A stretch of DNA of 64,000 nucleotides from Buttiauxella noackiae ATCC 51607. Its GTDB lineage: Bacteria > Pseudomonadota > Gammaproteobacteria > Enterobacterales > Enterobacteriaceae. The notes beneath the pieces are model-generated. The model saw nothing but the letters and a program-made list of their open reading frames with translations, was not told the DNA's origin and did not search any database. A program made the position numbers and the translations under genes. The stretch is from contig NZ_LXEO01000003.1 of assembly GCF_001654865.1 (NCBI RefSeq), forward strand, positions 1-64,000, in the 5' to 3' direction. Below are positions 1 through 8,917 of this stretch, in pieces (within the stretch, counting starts at the first letter, position 1; every line of letters starts with the position of its first letter).

Positions 1-303
1 GTTGCGGGGTGGCCTATGTTGCGCGTTACAATTCCACTTTAAAAAATTATAACAGCGGCGCGATTAAATCATTTGTGCGCAGGACTGGTCAATCCACTCA
101 ACCGTTGTATTAACGATGGTTCTGATAGCTATTTACTATCGAATAATGCAATACCCATATTTCAAGCGGGTACAATTCCGAAAGAGAGCACACTTTCATG
201 TCAGAGAAATTGCAGGAGTGTGACAACAACGCTAGATTTAGCGCTCAGATATTTTTGAGTACCGCTTTGCGCCAGTGTGCGCGTTAATTTCGAGGGTTTG
301 GCG
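1..303. other. Intergenic region upstream of opgB
   Basis: No convincing conserved gene lies here. A 29-codon open frame on the plus strand (ATG at 198, stop at 285-287) has a purine-rich AAAGAGAG stretch 9 bases upstream. It ends inside the start region of opgB and could be a leader or chance. AT-rich sequence around 40-70 and 120-165 is compatible with a promoter for opgB, but no strong -35/-10 pair stands out. Confidence 0.4.
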
Positions 304-2592
304 TTGTCGGAAATGCTTTCAATTGTGTTGTTTGTCGCAGCCATTGCCGTGTACGCCGTGAAAGCTGGCCGCAACGTCTGGTGGTTTAGCGCCATCCTGC
401 TTATTTTGGGTCTGTATATTGTCCTGAACGTGACGTTTGTCGCCAGTAACTACTTTACCGGCGAAGGCATTAACGATGCTGTGCTTTACACCCTGACCAG
501 CAGCCTTACTGGGGCAGGAATTGGAAAGTACATTCTGCCAGGTATAGGGATTTTTGTTGCACTGGTTGCGGTATTCGGCGGCTTAACCTGGATTTTACGC
601 CGCCGTAAAAACCACCCCCATCATTTTGGTTATAGCCTGTTGGCGCTGGTTTTTGCTGTGGGTTCTGTAGATGCCTCACCGGCATTTCGCCAGGTGACGG
701 AACTGGTCAAATCGCAAACACGTTCCGGTGATTCGGATTTCGACGTTTATTACAAAGTCCCGCAAGGCACTATTAAAGACCCTAAATTAAACCTGGTTTA
801 TATTTATGGTGAAAGTCTGGAGCGTACTTATTTACAGCCAGAATACTTTCCTGACTTAGCGCCGGAATTAACCGGGCTTAAAGATGAAGCAATAGATTTC
901 AGCCATACGGTGCAATTACCCGGCACCGATTACACCATTGCCGGAATGGTCGCCTCGCAATGTGGTATTCCTTTATTTGCACCATTTGAGGGGAATTCAT
1001 CGGCTTCAATGTCGAGTTTCTTCCCAAAAAATATCTGCCTTGGCGATATTCTAAAAGCCTCCGGCTATGAAAACTATTTTATGCAGGGCGCAGATTTACG
1101 CTTTGCCGGTAAAGACATCTTTTTACAGTCGCACGGCTTCGAGCATATGTACGGCGCGCAAGAGCTGAAAAGCATGGTTGCTGACCCAGAATACCGTAAT
1201 AACTGGGGCTTCTACGACGATACCGTGCTGGATGAAGTCTACGAAAAATATATTGAGCTGTCGAAAAAGAACCAACGTTTCTCGCTATTTACGTTGACCG
1301 TCGACACGCACCACCCGGATGGTTTTATTTCGAAAACCTGTAAGCGCCGCAGTTATAAATTTGATGGTAAAGAAAACCAGTCATTCAGCGCGGTTGCCTG
1401 TAGCCAGGAACATGTCGCCGCACTTATCGAAAAAATAAAAGCCTCGCCGTATTTTAAAAATACCGTCATTGTCGTGAGTTCCGATCATCTGGCGATGAAC
1501 AACACTGCTTACAAATATCTCAATCAGCACGAGCGAAATAACCTGTTCTTTATTATTCGCGGCGATAAACCGCAGGCGGATTTAGTACCGGTAAAACGCA
1601 GTACGCTCGATAACGGGGCAACGGTTTTAGATGTGCTGGGCGGTGATAATTATCTTGGCTTAGGGCGCAGTAGTTTATCCGGGCAGTCGATTGCCTCGGT
1701 ATTTCTTAACGTCAAAGAAAAGGTGATGGAGTGGAAACCAGACGTTATCGATCTGTGGAACTTCCCGAAAACCATTAGCCAGTATGAAATTGACCAGAAG
1801 AAAAATACCTTCAGCTATTCCGGTGCGCATTTCAAAATGCCGTTATTGCTGCGCATTCTGGATAAGAAAATAGAACCATTGCCTGAAAGCGAATATTCCG
1901 CACCGCTGCGTTATCAGCTGGCTGACTTTAAAGAAAATGATAAGTTTATTTGGGCCGATCGCTGTTTCAAAATGGCGCGTTTATGGGAGCCAAAACTGGC
2001 ACTCTCGACCGGGCTATGCGTGGCTCAAGGGCAGGTTGGTGGCCAGCCGACGGTACGTTTAATTGAACAACAGCAAGAGCAACATGCTGTTCAATTTGCC
2101 CCGCAGGATATCGACAAAGCGCGTTTTAAAAACAATGTCGCCTTGCTGAAAGTCGATGAAAATGCCATTCGGTACCAGGCCGATAGCTTTATCTTCAACG
2201 TCCCGGGTGCGCCGCAAACCGTGAAAGAATTCACCGGCATTTCACGCCCGGAAGAGTGGGGGCGTTGGTCAAATGCGAATCTGGCACCGGAAGTGAAAAT
2301 TGAATATGCCGAGCCGCTACCGGAGAAATTTGACCTGGTGATCACCGCCAAAGCCTTTGGCCCGAATATTGGCCAACCGGTGCCGGTAAAAGTGGGAAGC
2401 CAACAGCAAACATTAACGCTTGGAGAAGAGTTGAGTACCACGACGCTGCATTTCGATAACCCTGAGCGTAGTCATGTGCTGGAAATTATTCCACCACAAC
2501 CGCAGTTATCTAATGAAGGCAATATTCTTGGCCACGAACCGCGCAAGATTGGGATTGGGATGGAGGATATTAAGGTAGTACCAGCCATATAG
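304..2592 (+). CDS. opgB: Phosphoglycerol transferase I OpgB (MdoB)
   Basis: This enzyme transfers phosphoglycerol from phosphatidylglycerol to osmoregulated periplasmic glucans at the outer face of the inner membrane. The 762-residue product aligns with E. coli OpgB (763 aa) over its whole length. Three hydrophobic segments in the first ~100 residues are followed by a large periplasmic sulfatase-like domain. Metal and nucleophile motifs of that family are visible: GESLE near residue 170, PGTDYT near 207-212 and SSDH near 400. I chose TTG at 304 because the protein then begins (M)SEMLS, like E. coli SELLS, and GAGG lies at 292-295 with an 8-base spacer. An in-frame GTG at 277 is an alternative. 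It is convergent with gdhA across a REP element. Confidence 0.95.
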   Translation: MSEMLSIVLFVAAIAVYAVKAGRNVWWFSAILLILGLYIVLNVTFVASNYFTGEGINDAVLYTLTSSLTGAGIGKYILPGIGIFVALVAVFGGLTWILRRRKNHPHHFGYSLLALVFAVGSVDASPAFRQVTELVKSQTRSGDSDFDVYYKVPQGTIKDPKLNLVYIYGESLERTYLQPEYFPDLAPELTGLKDEAIDFSHTVQLPGTDYTIAGMVASQCGIPLFAPFEGNSSASMSSFFPKNICLGDILKASGYENYFMQGADLRFAGKDIFLQSHGFEHMYGAQELKSMVADPEYRNNWGFYDDTVLDEVYEKYIELSKKNQRFSLFTLTVDTHHPDGFISKTCKRRSYKFDGKENQSFSAVACSQEHVAALIEKIKASPYFKNTVIVVSSDHLAMNNTAYKYLNQHERNNLFFIIRGDKPQADLVPVKRSTLDNGATVLDVLGGDNYLGLGRSSLSGQSIASVFLNVKEKVMEWKPDVIDLWNFPKTISQYEIDQKKNTFSYSGAHFKMPLLLRILDKKIEPLPESEYSAPLRYQLADFKENDKFIWADRCFKMARLWEPKLALSTGLCVAQGQVGGQPTVRLIEQQQEQHAVQFAPQDIDKARFKNNVALLKVDENAIRYQADSFIFNVPGAPQTVKEFTGISRPEEWGRWSNANLAPEVKIEYAEPLPEKFDLVITAKAFGPNIGQPVPVKVGSQQQTLTLGEELSTTTLHFDNPERSHVLEIIPPQPQLSNEGNILGHEPRKIGIGMEDIKVVPAI

Positions 2593-2600
2593 TTATTGAA

Positions 2601-2659
2601 TGACGCTGCGCTTATCCGACCTACGCAAAGAAACGTAGGGTGGATAAGTGCAGCGTCAT
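2601..2659. repeat. REP/BIME-like palindrome between opgB and gdhA
   Basis: The arms TGACGCTGCGCTTATCC and GGATAAGTGCAGCGTCA are inverted around a short centre that also contains CTACG/CGTAG. The same core recurs at about ten places in this window, always between genes. Here it sits between convergent genes, where such elements often act as transcription or mRNA-decay barriers. Confidence 0.8.
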
Positions 2660-2679
2660 CCACCATTTACATTAAATGC

Positions 2680-4023
2680 TTACAGAACGCCTTGCCCAAA
2701 CATGGCATCCGCAACTTTAACGAAACCGGCAATATTGGCACCGCGAACATAATGCGTTTGCTTATCTTCACCACCGTAATTCACACAGGCTTCGTGAATA
2801 TCCAGCATGATGTGATGCAGGCGAACATCCACTTTTTCAGCCTTCCATCCCATACGAGCGGCGTTTTGTGCCATCTCCAGACCTGAAGTTGCCACACCGC
2901 CTGCATTTGCCGCTTTACCTGGAGCGAACAGCACGCCCGCGTCCACGAACAGATTGGTTGCTTCAATGGTGGTTGGCATATTCGCACCTTCAGCAATGGC
3001 CTTCACACCATTGGCAATCAGCACACGAGCCGCTTCGGTATCCAGTTCATTCTGTGTTGCGCACGGCAGGGCGATATCCACCGGTACGCTCCACGGTTGC
3101 TGGCCTTCGAGATACTTCAGGCCGAACTCTTTCGCGTAATCGGCAACTCGACCATCGCGGCTGGATTTAATTTCAGCCAGACGCGCCAGTTTTTCGGTAG
3201 TGAAGCCAGTTTCGTCGACTACGGTGCCGTTGGAGTCAGAAGCCGTAACCACGCGCGCACCCAGCGATAATGCTTTTTCAATGGCGTATTGCGCCACGTT
3301 ACCTGAACCAGAAACGGCAACGCGCATTCCTTCAAAGCCCAGGCCATGACGCTTGAGCATCGCATCGGTGAAGTAGATAAGACCGTAACCGGTCGCTTCC
3401 GGGCGAATCAGGCTTCCACCGAACGACAACCCTTTGCCGGTAAACACGCAGGCCGTATTGTTGGAGAGTTTTTTCATCATCCCTGCCATAAAGCCAACTT
3501 CACGCCCACCAACGCCAATATCACCTGCAGGAACATCGGTATCCGGCCCGAGATGGCGATACAGTTCCATCATCAGCGCCTGGCAAAAACGCATGATCTC
3601 ACCTTCACTTTTGCCTTTCGGGTTAAAGTCGCTACCGCCTTTACCACCGCCCATTGGCAGTGTGGTCAGCGCATTTTTGAAGGTTTGTTCAAAGCCTAAG
3701 AATTTCAGAATCGAGAGATTCACCGAGGGGTGGAAACGCATCCCACCTTTAAATGGGCCGATCGCCGAGCTAAATTGCACGCGCCAGGCGCGGTTAACCT
3801 GCACCTGATTTTTGTCATCAACCCAGGTGACGCGGAACTGAATCACACGCTCTGGCTCAACCAGTCTCTCCAGTAAGGCTGAACGGCGGTACTGCGGATT
3901 TTGCTCCAGGAACGGCCACAGCGTGGTCATGACTTCGCGTACTGCCTGTGCAAATTCAGGTTGGTTTGGATCACGTTGTTGAACAGAGGTCAGGAATGAT
4001 TCAAGGGAAAGCGAGTTTTCCAT
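2680..4023 (-). CDS. gdhA: NADP-specific glutamate dehydrogenase
   Basis: This cytosolic enzyme aminates 2-oxoglutarate with ammonium and NADPH. The 447-residue product matches the usual length of the hexameric enzyme. The substrate-binding motif GGGKGGSDF contains the catalytic lysine at about residue 128. The PAGDIGVGGRE motif carries the catalytic aspartate near 168. The Rossmann dinucleotide loop GSGNV lies near 239-243. Its start codon is preceded by AAGGACTT read on the minus strand. It faces opgB and is followed upstream by entD in the same orientation, a neighbourhood unlike E. coli K-12, where gdhA is far from the ent cluster. It appears to be a single-gene unit. Confidence 0.97.
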   Translation of the reverse strand: MENSLSLESFLTSVQQRDPNQPEFAQAVREVMTTLWPFLEQNPQYRRSALLERLVEPERVIQFRVTWVDDKNQVQVNRAWRVQFSSAIGPFKGGMRFHPSVNLSILKFLGFEQTFKNALTTLPMGGGKGGSDFNPKGKSEGEIMRFCQALMMELYRHLGPDTDVPAGDIGVGGREVGFMAGMMKKLSNNTACVFTGKGLSFGGSLIRPEATGYGLIYFTDAMLKRHGLGFEGMRVAVSGSGNVAQYAIEKALSLGARVVTASDSNGTVVDETGFTTEKLARLAEIKSSRDGRVADYAKEFGLKYLEGQQPWSVPVDIALPCATQNELDTEAARVLIANGVKAIAEGANMPTTIEATNLFVDAGVLFAPGKAANAGGVATSGLEMAQNAARMGWKAEKVDVRLHHIMLDIHEACVNYGGEDKQTHYVRGANIAGFVKVADAMFGQGVL

Positions 4024-4121
4024 AGATTAATAAGTCCTTGTTATAAGCAATGTTATAGATGTGTTGTGTTACTTCGAATATAACATTCACTTATTACCGA
4101 GCCGCAAGCGATTTCTTTTTA

Positions 4122-4799
4122 TTACCACCCAAGCCGTATTAGCGTTATTAATTTCTCTGCGTCACCATTCCATATCGCCATGAATGTATTGCCTTTTTTG
4201 TATGGTCCGAGCGAATGATTTAGGGTCAGAGTTAATCGCGTTTCATCTATTTTACTTATTGATGCATAAGAAAAATCAAAGTAACGACCCACATGGCGGA
4301 ACAAGGCTTTGAATAAGCTTTCTTTTGCACAAAAGGCTATCGTTAACGCGTAGTGGAAAGGCCAGCGAGACTGGCGCAACAGCTCTTTTTCAGCGCAATC
4401 TATAATCCCACCATGAATTTCTTCGGCGATGTGCGGGGCAATAATTTCTTCATAGTCGATACCGATTCCCTCGCGCATATCCGCAGAATCAGTAATCACG
4501 GTCGATAATGCCACATTGCCGCTGTGCGTGACGCTGCCGGTGAATCCCGGTGGCCAGCAGGGTTCACGGTGCAGTCCGATTCCCGGCACATAATCATTTA
4601 CGCCATGAAAACGCAGCGCTTCACAGGCCGCTATTCTTCCTGCGAGATGTTCGGCTTTGCGTTTAACAACAGAATTGGATAAGCGCTGGTGATGGGGTAG
4701 CCATAACAAATCGTTGGGCTGAAAGGTTGTGGCGTCAAAATCCACGCGGTAAACGCGTAAATGGGGGAGAAAGTCGAAATGGGAAAGTTGATATTGCAT
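4122..4799 (-). CDS. entD: Enterobactin synthase phosphopantetheinyl transferase EntD
   Basis: EntD loads the 4'-phosphopantetheine arm of CoA onto the carrier domains of EntB and EntF. The 225-residue Sfp-type protein shows the family motifs in order: KAEHLAGR near 47-54, GIDYE near 113-117 (magnesium and CoA binding; E. coli has GIDIE) and FCAKES near 156-161. It lies downstream of fepA on the same strand, separated by about 100 bases containing a REP palindrome. Both are therefore probably expressed from the Fur-controlled fepA promoter. Sequence divergence from E. coli EntD is high, as is common for this gene. Confidence 0.93.
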   Translation of the reverse strand: MQYQLSHFDFLPHLRVYRVDFDATTFQPNDLLWLPHHQRLSNSVVKRKAEHLAGRIAACEALRFHGVNDYVPGIGLHREPCWPPGFTGSVTHSGNVALSTVITDSADMREGIGIDYEEIIAPHIAEEIHGGIIDCAEKELLRQSRWPFHYALTIAFCAKESLFKALFRHVGRYFDFSYASISKIDETRLTLTLNHSLGPYKKGNTFMAIWNGDAEKLITLIRLGW

Positions 4800-4815
4800 C
4801 GCTATCGCTTAAAAA

Positions 4816-4890
4816 CGGTGGATGTCGCTCACGCTAATCCACCCAGGAACAGCTTTCTCGTAGGGCGGATAAACGCATGCGTCATCCGCC
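4816..4890. repeat. REP/BIME-like palindromes between fepA and entD
   Basis: Two palindromic units (GGTGGAT...ATCCACCC and GGCGGAT...ATCCGCC) lie tail to tail between fepA and entD. This position could reduce readthrough or stabilise the upstream fepA message within the two-gene unit. Confidence 0.7.
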
Positions 4891-4903
4891 GAAAAGCCAA
4901 AAC

Positions 4904-7186
4904 TTAGAAGTGGGTATTCACACTCACATAGTAAGTACGACCGGACTCGTTATAGGTCTCGGCACCTGCCCCGTACATATAACCGACAGCACCACCTGTT
5001 GTCTGGGCATTACCCGCGCGCCAGTGGCGTTTATCGAACAGGTTATCAATCCCCGTCGTCAGGCTGACGTTTTTGGTCGCGTCCCAGGTTCCGCTCAGTC
5101 CAACAATGCTATACGGGCTAACCTCGTTGGTTTCGGGACCTGTTGCCGGTTCACCTTTATAGTTGTACTTCTTCGGCTGTTGTTTGCCGTACCACGTAAA
5201 GGTTGATTGCACAGAGATGTCCTGGCGAACCTGCCAACTCAGAGTGGAGTTTAGCGTATATTCCGGAATAACGGACAGGCGCTCGCCGGTCTCTTTATTC
5301 TTGCTTTCCAACATATAAGTGATGTTATTCGTCCAGTTCACCGTGTTGGAAACCGGTACGTTTAACGTGCCTTCCAGCCCTTCTACCAGCGCCTTAGGAA
5401 TGTTTTCCCACTGGTAAATATCGGTTTTTGTTTTGCCAGAAGAAGTCTGGCCGATTGGCGCGTATCCCGCTTCGATTTTGTCTTTATAATCATTGCGGAA
5501 CCAGGTGACACCAGCGAGCCAGCCGTCACGTTTGAACTCAAGGCCGATCTCTTTGTTGACGCTGGTTTCAGCTTTAAGGTCTTCGTTACCCATCATGTAG
5601 CAGCCCACGCCGGTGCCGCTTGCGTAGCAGCCCTGGCCTTTGCTGTAGAGGATGTAGTTCGGGTTAGTCTGATACAGGCTTGGCGCTTTATAGGCCTGAG
5701 CAATACCCATTTTCAGGGTGAAGTCATCACCCAAACCTTGAGACAGGTTCAGAGATGGGCTCCAGTTATTACCCACGATGCTGTGATGATCAAAGCGCAG
5801 ACCCGGTGTCAACATGGTGCTGTCGGTCAGCTCCATATTGTCTTCAGCAAACAGTGAGAAGATCTCTGCCTGAGAATATGGGCTACGATTGGTGCTGTTC
5901 GAACCCGGAATTGGGCCGCCCATAAAGGTTTGACCGTTCGATGACAAATCTTTCATCTTTTGCTGGTTCCATTCGGTACCCAGCGTCAGGTTTTGGTTAA
6001 ACACGAAATCAATCGGGATATTCACTTCGCTATGCAATAACACATCGCTCAGATCGATATCGCTGAATTTATCGCTGGAGAAAATCCCTTCGGTGCCACC
6101 GGCCAGGCCTTCCTGCATACGCGAGTTGCGCGTGTGCTCGTACTGCACGTAGTTGCTGGTGGTCAGGCCGCTGTCCCAACCGCCGTTCCAGGTCAAAGAA
6201 TAGTTCTGGCGATACAGACGGTTAGTCTCATTGCCGTAGTTATCTTTCACAATCTGGTTGGTATTGGTGTTCTGGGTATCGCCGGAATAGAGGTTGCCCT
6301 GGCGGCTGTAACCCGCTTCCAGTTCCAGTGATTGCATTGGCGCAAAGTCCCAACGCACGACGCCGTTAATATCTTTGTTAATTACGCCTTCACGCCCGGC
6401 TGGCAGGGTGTCGGCATAAATACCGGTACGTTCAGACTGATGGCCCTGGTTGATGTCCCAGGCATCGGCCTGAGTTTTATCGAGGTTGCCGTACAAACGG
6501 AAGCTGAAATCCCCACCCAGTGGGCCGTTCAGGCTGAAGTTGGTGCGCTTAGTGGAACCTTCGTCTTTGTGCTCAGGGGCGTTGAGATAGGTGTTCCAGG
6601 TACCGTGCCATTCACCGTTGCCTTTTTTGGTGATGATATTGACTACACCACCTGCCGCACCGTTACCATAACGCGCCGCTGCCGGGCCACGAATCACTTC
6701 AATACGTTCGACCATTTCTGGTGGCACCCAGCTTGCATCACCACGTGTATCACGTTCGCCACGCCAGCCAAGTCTTACTGAGTTGCGACTGCTCACCGGT
6801 TTGCCATCAATCAGAATCAGGGTGTTTTCCGGGCCCATGCCGCGAATATCAATCTGACGCCCGTTACCGCGCTGGCCACTGGTGGAGTTACCGGTCAGGT
6901 TAACGCCGGGCATCGTGCGGACGATTTCGGAAATATCACGCGCTGGTGGGCGTTTTTTCAGCTCTTCAGCGGTGATGGTTGAAACGCCTGGTGCCTGTAA
7001 ATTTTGTGCGGCGGCGGTGACAACCAGAGTGTCTTCATCAGCGTGATTTTGTGTGTCGTCATTGTTAGCAGCAGCGGTCTGAGCCGGTGCTGGTGCTGCT
7101 TGTTCTGCCGCAAAGGCAGGTGAAGCGACACCGTATATTCCCAGATTGATCAGCACAGCGAGGGAATAGTTAATTTTCTTATTCAT
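4904..7186 (-). CDS. fepA: TonB-dependent ferric enterobactin receptor FepA
   Basis: This outer-membrane receptor imports ferric enterobactin using TonB energy. The start at 7186 gives 760 residues beginning MNKK, with a signal peptide ending near ASPAFA. A TonB-box-like DTLVVTAA follows, then the plug domain (VRTMPGVNL, RGMGPENTLILIDG) and a long beta-barrel ending in NTHF, with the C-terminal phenylalanine used for outer-membrane assembly. It matches E. coli FepA throughout, but the linker after the signal peptide is longer and Ala/Pro rich. An upstream in-frame ATG would add 52 residues and is rejected because it would bury the signal peptide. It is divergent from fes across a Fur-box region. 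Confidence 0.98.
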   Translation of the reverse strand: MNKKINYSLAVLINLGIYGVASPAFAAEQAAPAPAQTAAANNDDTQNHADEDTLVVTAAAQNLQAPGVSTITAEELKKRPPARDISEIVRTMPGVNLTGNSTSGQRGNGRQIDIRGMGPENTLILIDGKPVSSRNSVRLGWRGERDTRGDASWVPPEMVERIEVIRGPAAARYGNGAAGGVVNIITKKGNGEWHGTWNTYLNAPEHKDEGSTKRTNFSLNGPLGGDFSFRLYGNLDKTQADAWDINQGHQSERTGIYADTLPAGREGVINKDINGVVRWDFAPMQSLELEAGYSRQGNLYSGDTQNTNTNQIVKDNYGNETNRLYRQNYSLTWNGGWDSGLTTSNYVQYEHTRNSRMQEGLAGGTEGIFSSDKFSDIDLSDVLLHSEVNIPIDFVFNQNLTLGTEWNQQKMKDLSSNGQTFMGGPIPGSNSTNRSPYSQAEIFSLFAEDNMELTDSTMLTPGLRFDHHSIVGNNWSPSLNLSQGLGDDFTLKMGIAQAYKAPSLYQTNPNYILYSKGQGCYASGTGVGCYMMGNEDLKAETSVNKEIGLEFKRDGWLAGVTWFRNDYKDKIEAGYAPIGQTSSGKTKTDIYQWENIPKALVEGLEGTLNVPVSNTVNWTNNITYMLESKNKETGERLSVIPEYTLNSTLSWQVRQDISVQSTFTWYGKQQPKKYNYKGEPATGPETNEVSPYSIVGLSGTWDATKNVSLTTGIDNLFDKRHWRAGNAQTTGGAVGYMYGAGAETYNESGRTYYVSVNTHF

Positions 7187-7387
7187 TATGGCGGCCTGCT
7201 TTTCCGCTGGGCCCGGTGTCATTCCATTCCCTAAAGGGATCGGGCGCAGCATGGATGTTACGAAGCGATACCGAAACTGTCTGCAACAGCCCCGAAATGA
7301 GGGAATCGTGCGTTCAAGTCCGGCAATTAATTGTTTTTGCACCAGGAAGCTGGTAGCCCAAAGCGCGGAAATACGCTATTGCAAATG

Positions 7388-7446
7388 CAAATAATTATCA
7401 ATAGTATTATCAATATATTTCAGGCTTGTTGATCGTTATCAATAAT
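7388..7446. promoter_or_regulatory. Fur-box-like operators in the fepA-fes divergent promoter region
   Basis: At 7389-7416 the sequence TTATCAATAGTATTATCAA matches the GATAAT hexamer array bound by ferric-Fur. A second, weaker match (GTTATCAATAAT) lies at 7435-7446, immediately before fes. The location between divergent fepA and fes is the same as in E. coli, where Fur represses both units under iron sufficiency. Confidence 0.75.
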
Positions 7447-7465
7447 TTCAGAAGGTTATGTTTGA

Positions 7466-8680
7466 GTGACACATTTGCTGACAGGAAGTGAGAGCTGGTG
7501 GCAGGAAAAACAGGCACAAGGGATCCCCGCCGTCACTTTTGAAAGTGACGGTCTGTGCGAGGTGACTTTTCTGTGGCGTGACCCCGAGGGCTGCGAGCAA
7601 ACCTCTCCGACAAAGCGAGTCTGGATTTACATCACTGGCGTGACCGATCACCACCAGAGCTCACGCCCGCAATCGCTCGAACGTATTGCTGGCACTAACG
7701 TCTGGCAATGGCAAACGCAGCTAACTGCTACATGGCGCGGCAGTTATTGCCTCATTCCAACAGACAGCGAAGATGATTTCCCTGCAGAGGCTTTTGACGG
7801 CATCGTGCCGGAGCGCATGGCGCTGCGTGAAGGCTGGCGAAAACTGCTGCCACGTGCGATTGCCGACCCGCTAAATCCTGAAAGCTGGCTCGGTGGGCGA
7901 GGGCACCCGATGTCAGCACTCCATCTTCCTGATGCACCAAAACAGTCTGGTTGGGATAAACCATTCACACCGTATAACGCACCCCGGCATATTTCCTGGC
8001 TGAGTGTCCGCCTGCAAAACCAACGTAATGTATGGATTTTTGCAACCGGTGACGCGCAGCCTGAGCAGCGCCCATTGGCAATATTGCTCGACGGCCAATT
8101 CTGGGCTGAAGGGATGCCAGTGTGGTCTGCACTCCAGGCTCAAACTGATGCCGGAGTATTACCTCCCGCCGTTTATATGTTGATTGATGTTATCGACAAT
8201 GCCACTCGCAGTGGTGAACTGCCCTGTAATGCGCAGTTTTGGCTGGCAGTACAAGAAGAATTACTACCGCATCTGCGCACGGTTACCCGCTGGAATGAAA
8301 ATCCAGAAACCACGGTGGTCGCCGGGCAAAGCTTTGGTGGGCTTTCCTCGCTTTATGCCGCACTTCACTGGCCTGAACAATTTGGCTGTGTGCTGAGCCA
8401 GTCAGGTTCTTACTGGTGGCCACGTCGCGAAAATAACCAGCAAGGCGGGCAGTTGATACGGCAGCTAGAAGACGGGCTTGCGTGTGAAAAACCGCTGCGT
8501 ATCTATCTTGAGGCAGGGGTCAGAGAGCCTCTCATTCATCAAGTTAATCAACGAATTTACCCCTTACTACAACAAACACAGCGAGCTGTTTTCTACCGTC
8601 AGGTTGATGGTGGGCACGATGCGCTTTGCTGGCGAGGCGGTTTAATTGACGGTCTCACCTGGCTTTGGAAAGCGCCTTAA
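7466..8680 (+). CDS. fes: Enterobactin esterase Fes
   Basis: This cytosolic esterase hydrolyses the trilactone of ferric enterobactin so that iron can be released. The 404-residue product has an N-terminal binding domain (GSESWWQ near residue 7) and an alpha/beta-hydrolase domain. The nucleophile motif GQSFGG puts serine at about 289, and GGHDALCW puts the catalytic histidine near 384. The start is a GTG at 7466, giving MTHLLTGSESWW. GAAGG lies about ten bases upstream, and the position matches E. coli Fes. It heads the fes-ybdZ-entF unit, with ybdZ beginning 15 bases after its stop. Confidence 0.96.
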   Translation: MTHLLTGSESWWQEKQAQGIPAVTFESDGLCEVTFLWRDPEGCEQTSPTKRVWIYITGVTDHHQSSRPQSLERIAGTNVWQWQTQLTATWRGSYCLIPTDSEDDFPAEAFDGIVPERMALREGWRKLLPRAIADPLNPESWLGGRGHPMSALHLPDAPKQSGWDKPFTPYNAPRHISWLSVRLQNQRNVWIFATGDAQPEQRPLAILLDGQFWAEGMPVWSALQAQTDAGVLPPAVYMLIDVIDNATRSGELPCNAQFWLAVQEELLPHLRTVTRWNENPETTVVAGQSFGGLSSLYAALHWPEQFGCVLSQSGSYWWPRRENNQQGGQLIRQLEDGLACEKPLRIYLEAGVREPLIHQVNQRIYPLLQQTQRAVFYRQVDGGHDALCWRGGLIDGLTWLWKAP

Positions 8681-8695
8681 AGATTGGAGTGAACT

Positions 8696-8917
8696 ATGGA
8701 ATTCAGTAACCCTTTCGACTCGTTGCAGGGCCATTTTTTTATCCTTAAAAATGCGCAGCAACAGTTCAGTTTATGGCCGGAGCATTGTGCTTTACCCGAT
8801 GGCTGGCAGGTGGTTTGTGAACCCGCATCAAGCGATGAATGTAACCGCTGGCTGCTTGCCAACTGGGGCAGTCTTCAACCCGCTTCCTTTGCAAAAGAAG
8901 AGGTGAGTGGTGAGTGA
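8696..8917 (+). CDS. ybdZ: MbtH-family NRPS accessory protein YbdZ
   Basis: MbtH-like proteins bind the adenylation domain of cognate synthetases and raise its activity or solubility; here the partner is EntF. The 73-residue product has the family pattern QFSLWPE, LPDGW and a downstream C-x-x-W (CNRWL), although the usual C-terminal WTDxRP is degenerate (NWGSLQP). Its stop overlaps the entF start by several bases, implying translational coupling and roughly equal synthesis with EntF. Confidence 0.93.
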   Translation: MEFSNPFDSLQGHFFILKNAQQQFSLWPEHCALPDGWQVVCEPASSDECNRWLLANWGSLQPASFAKEEVSGE

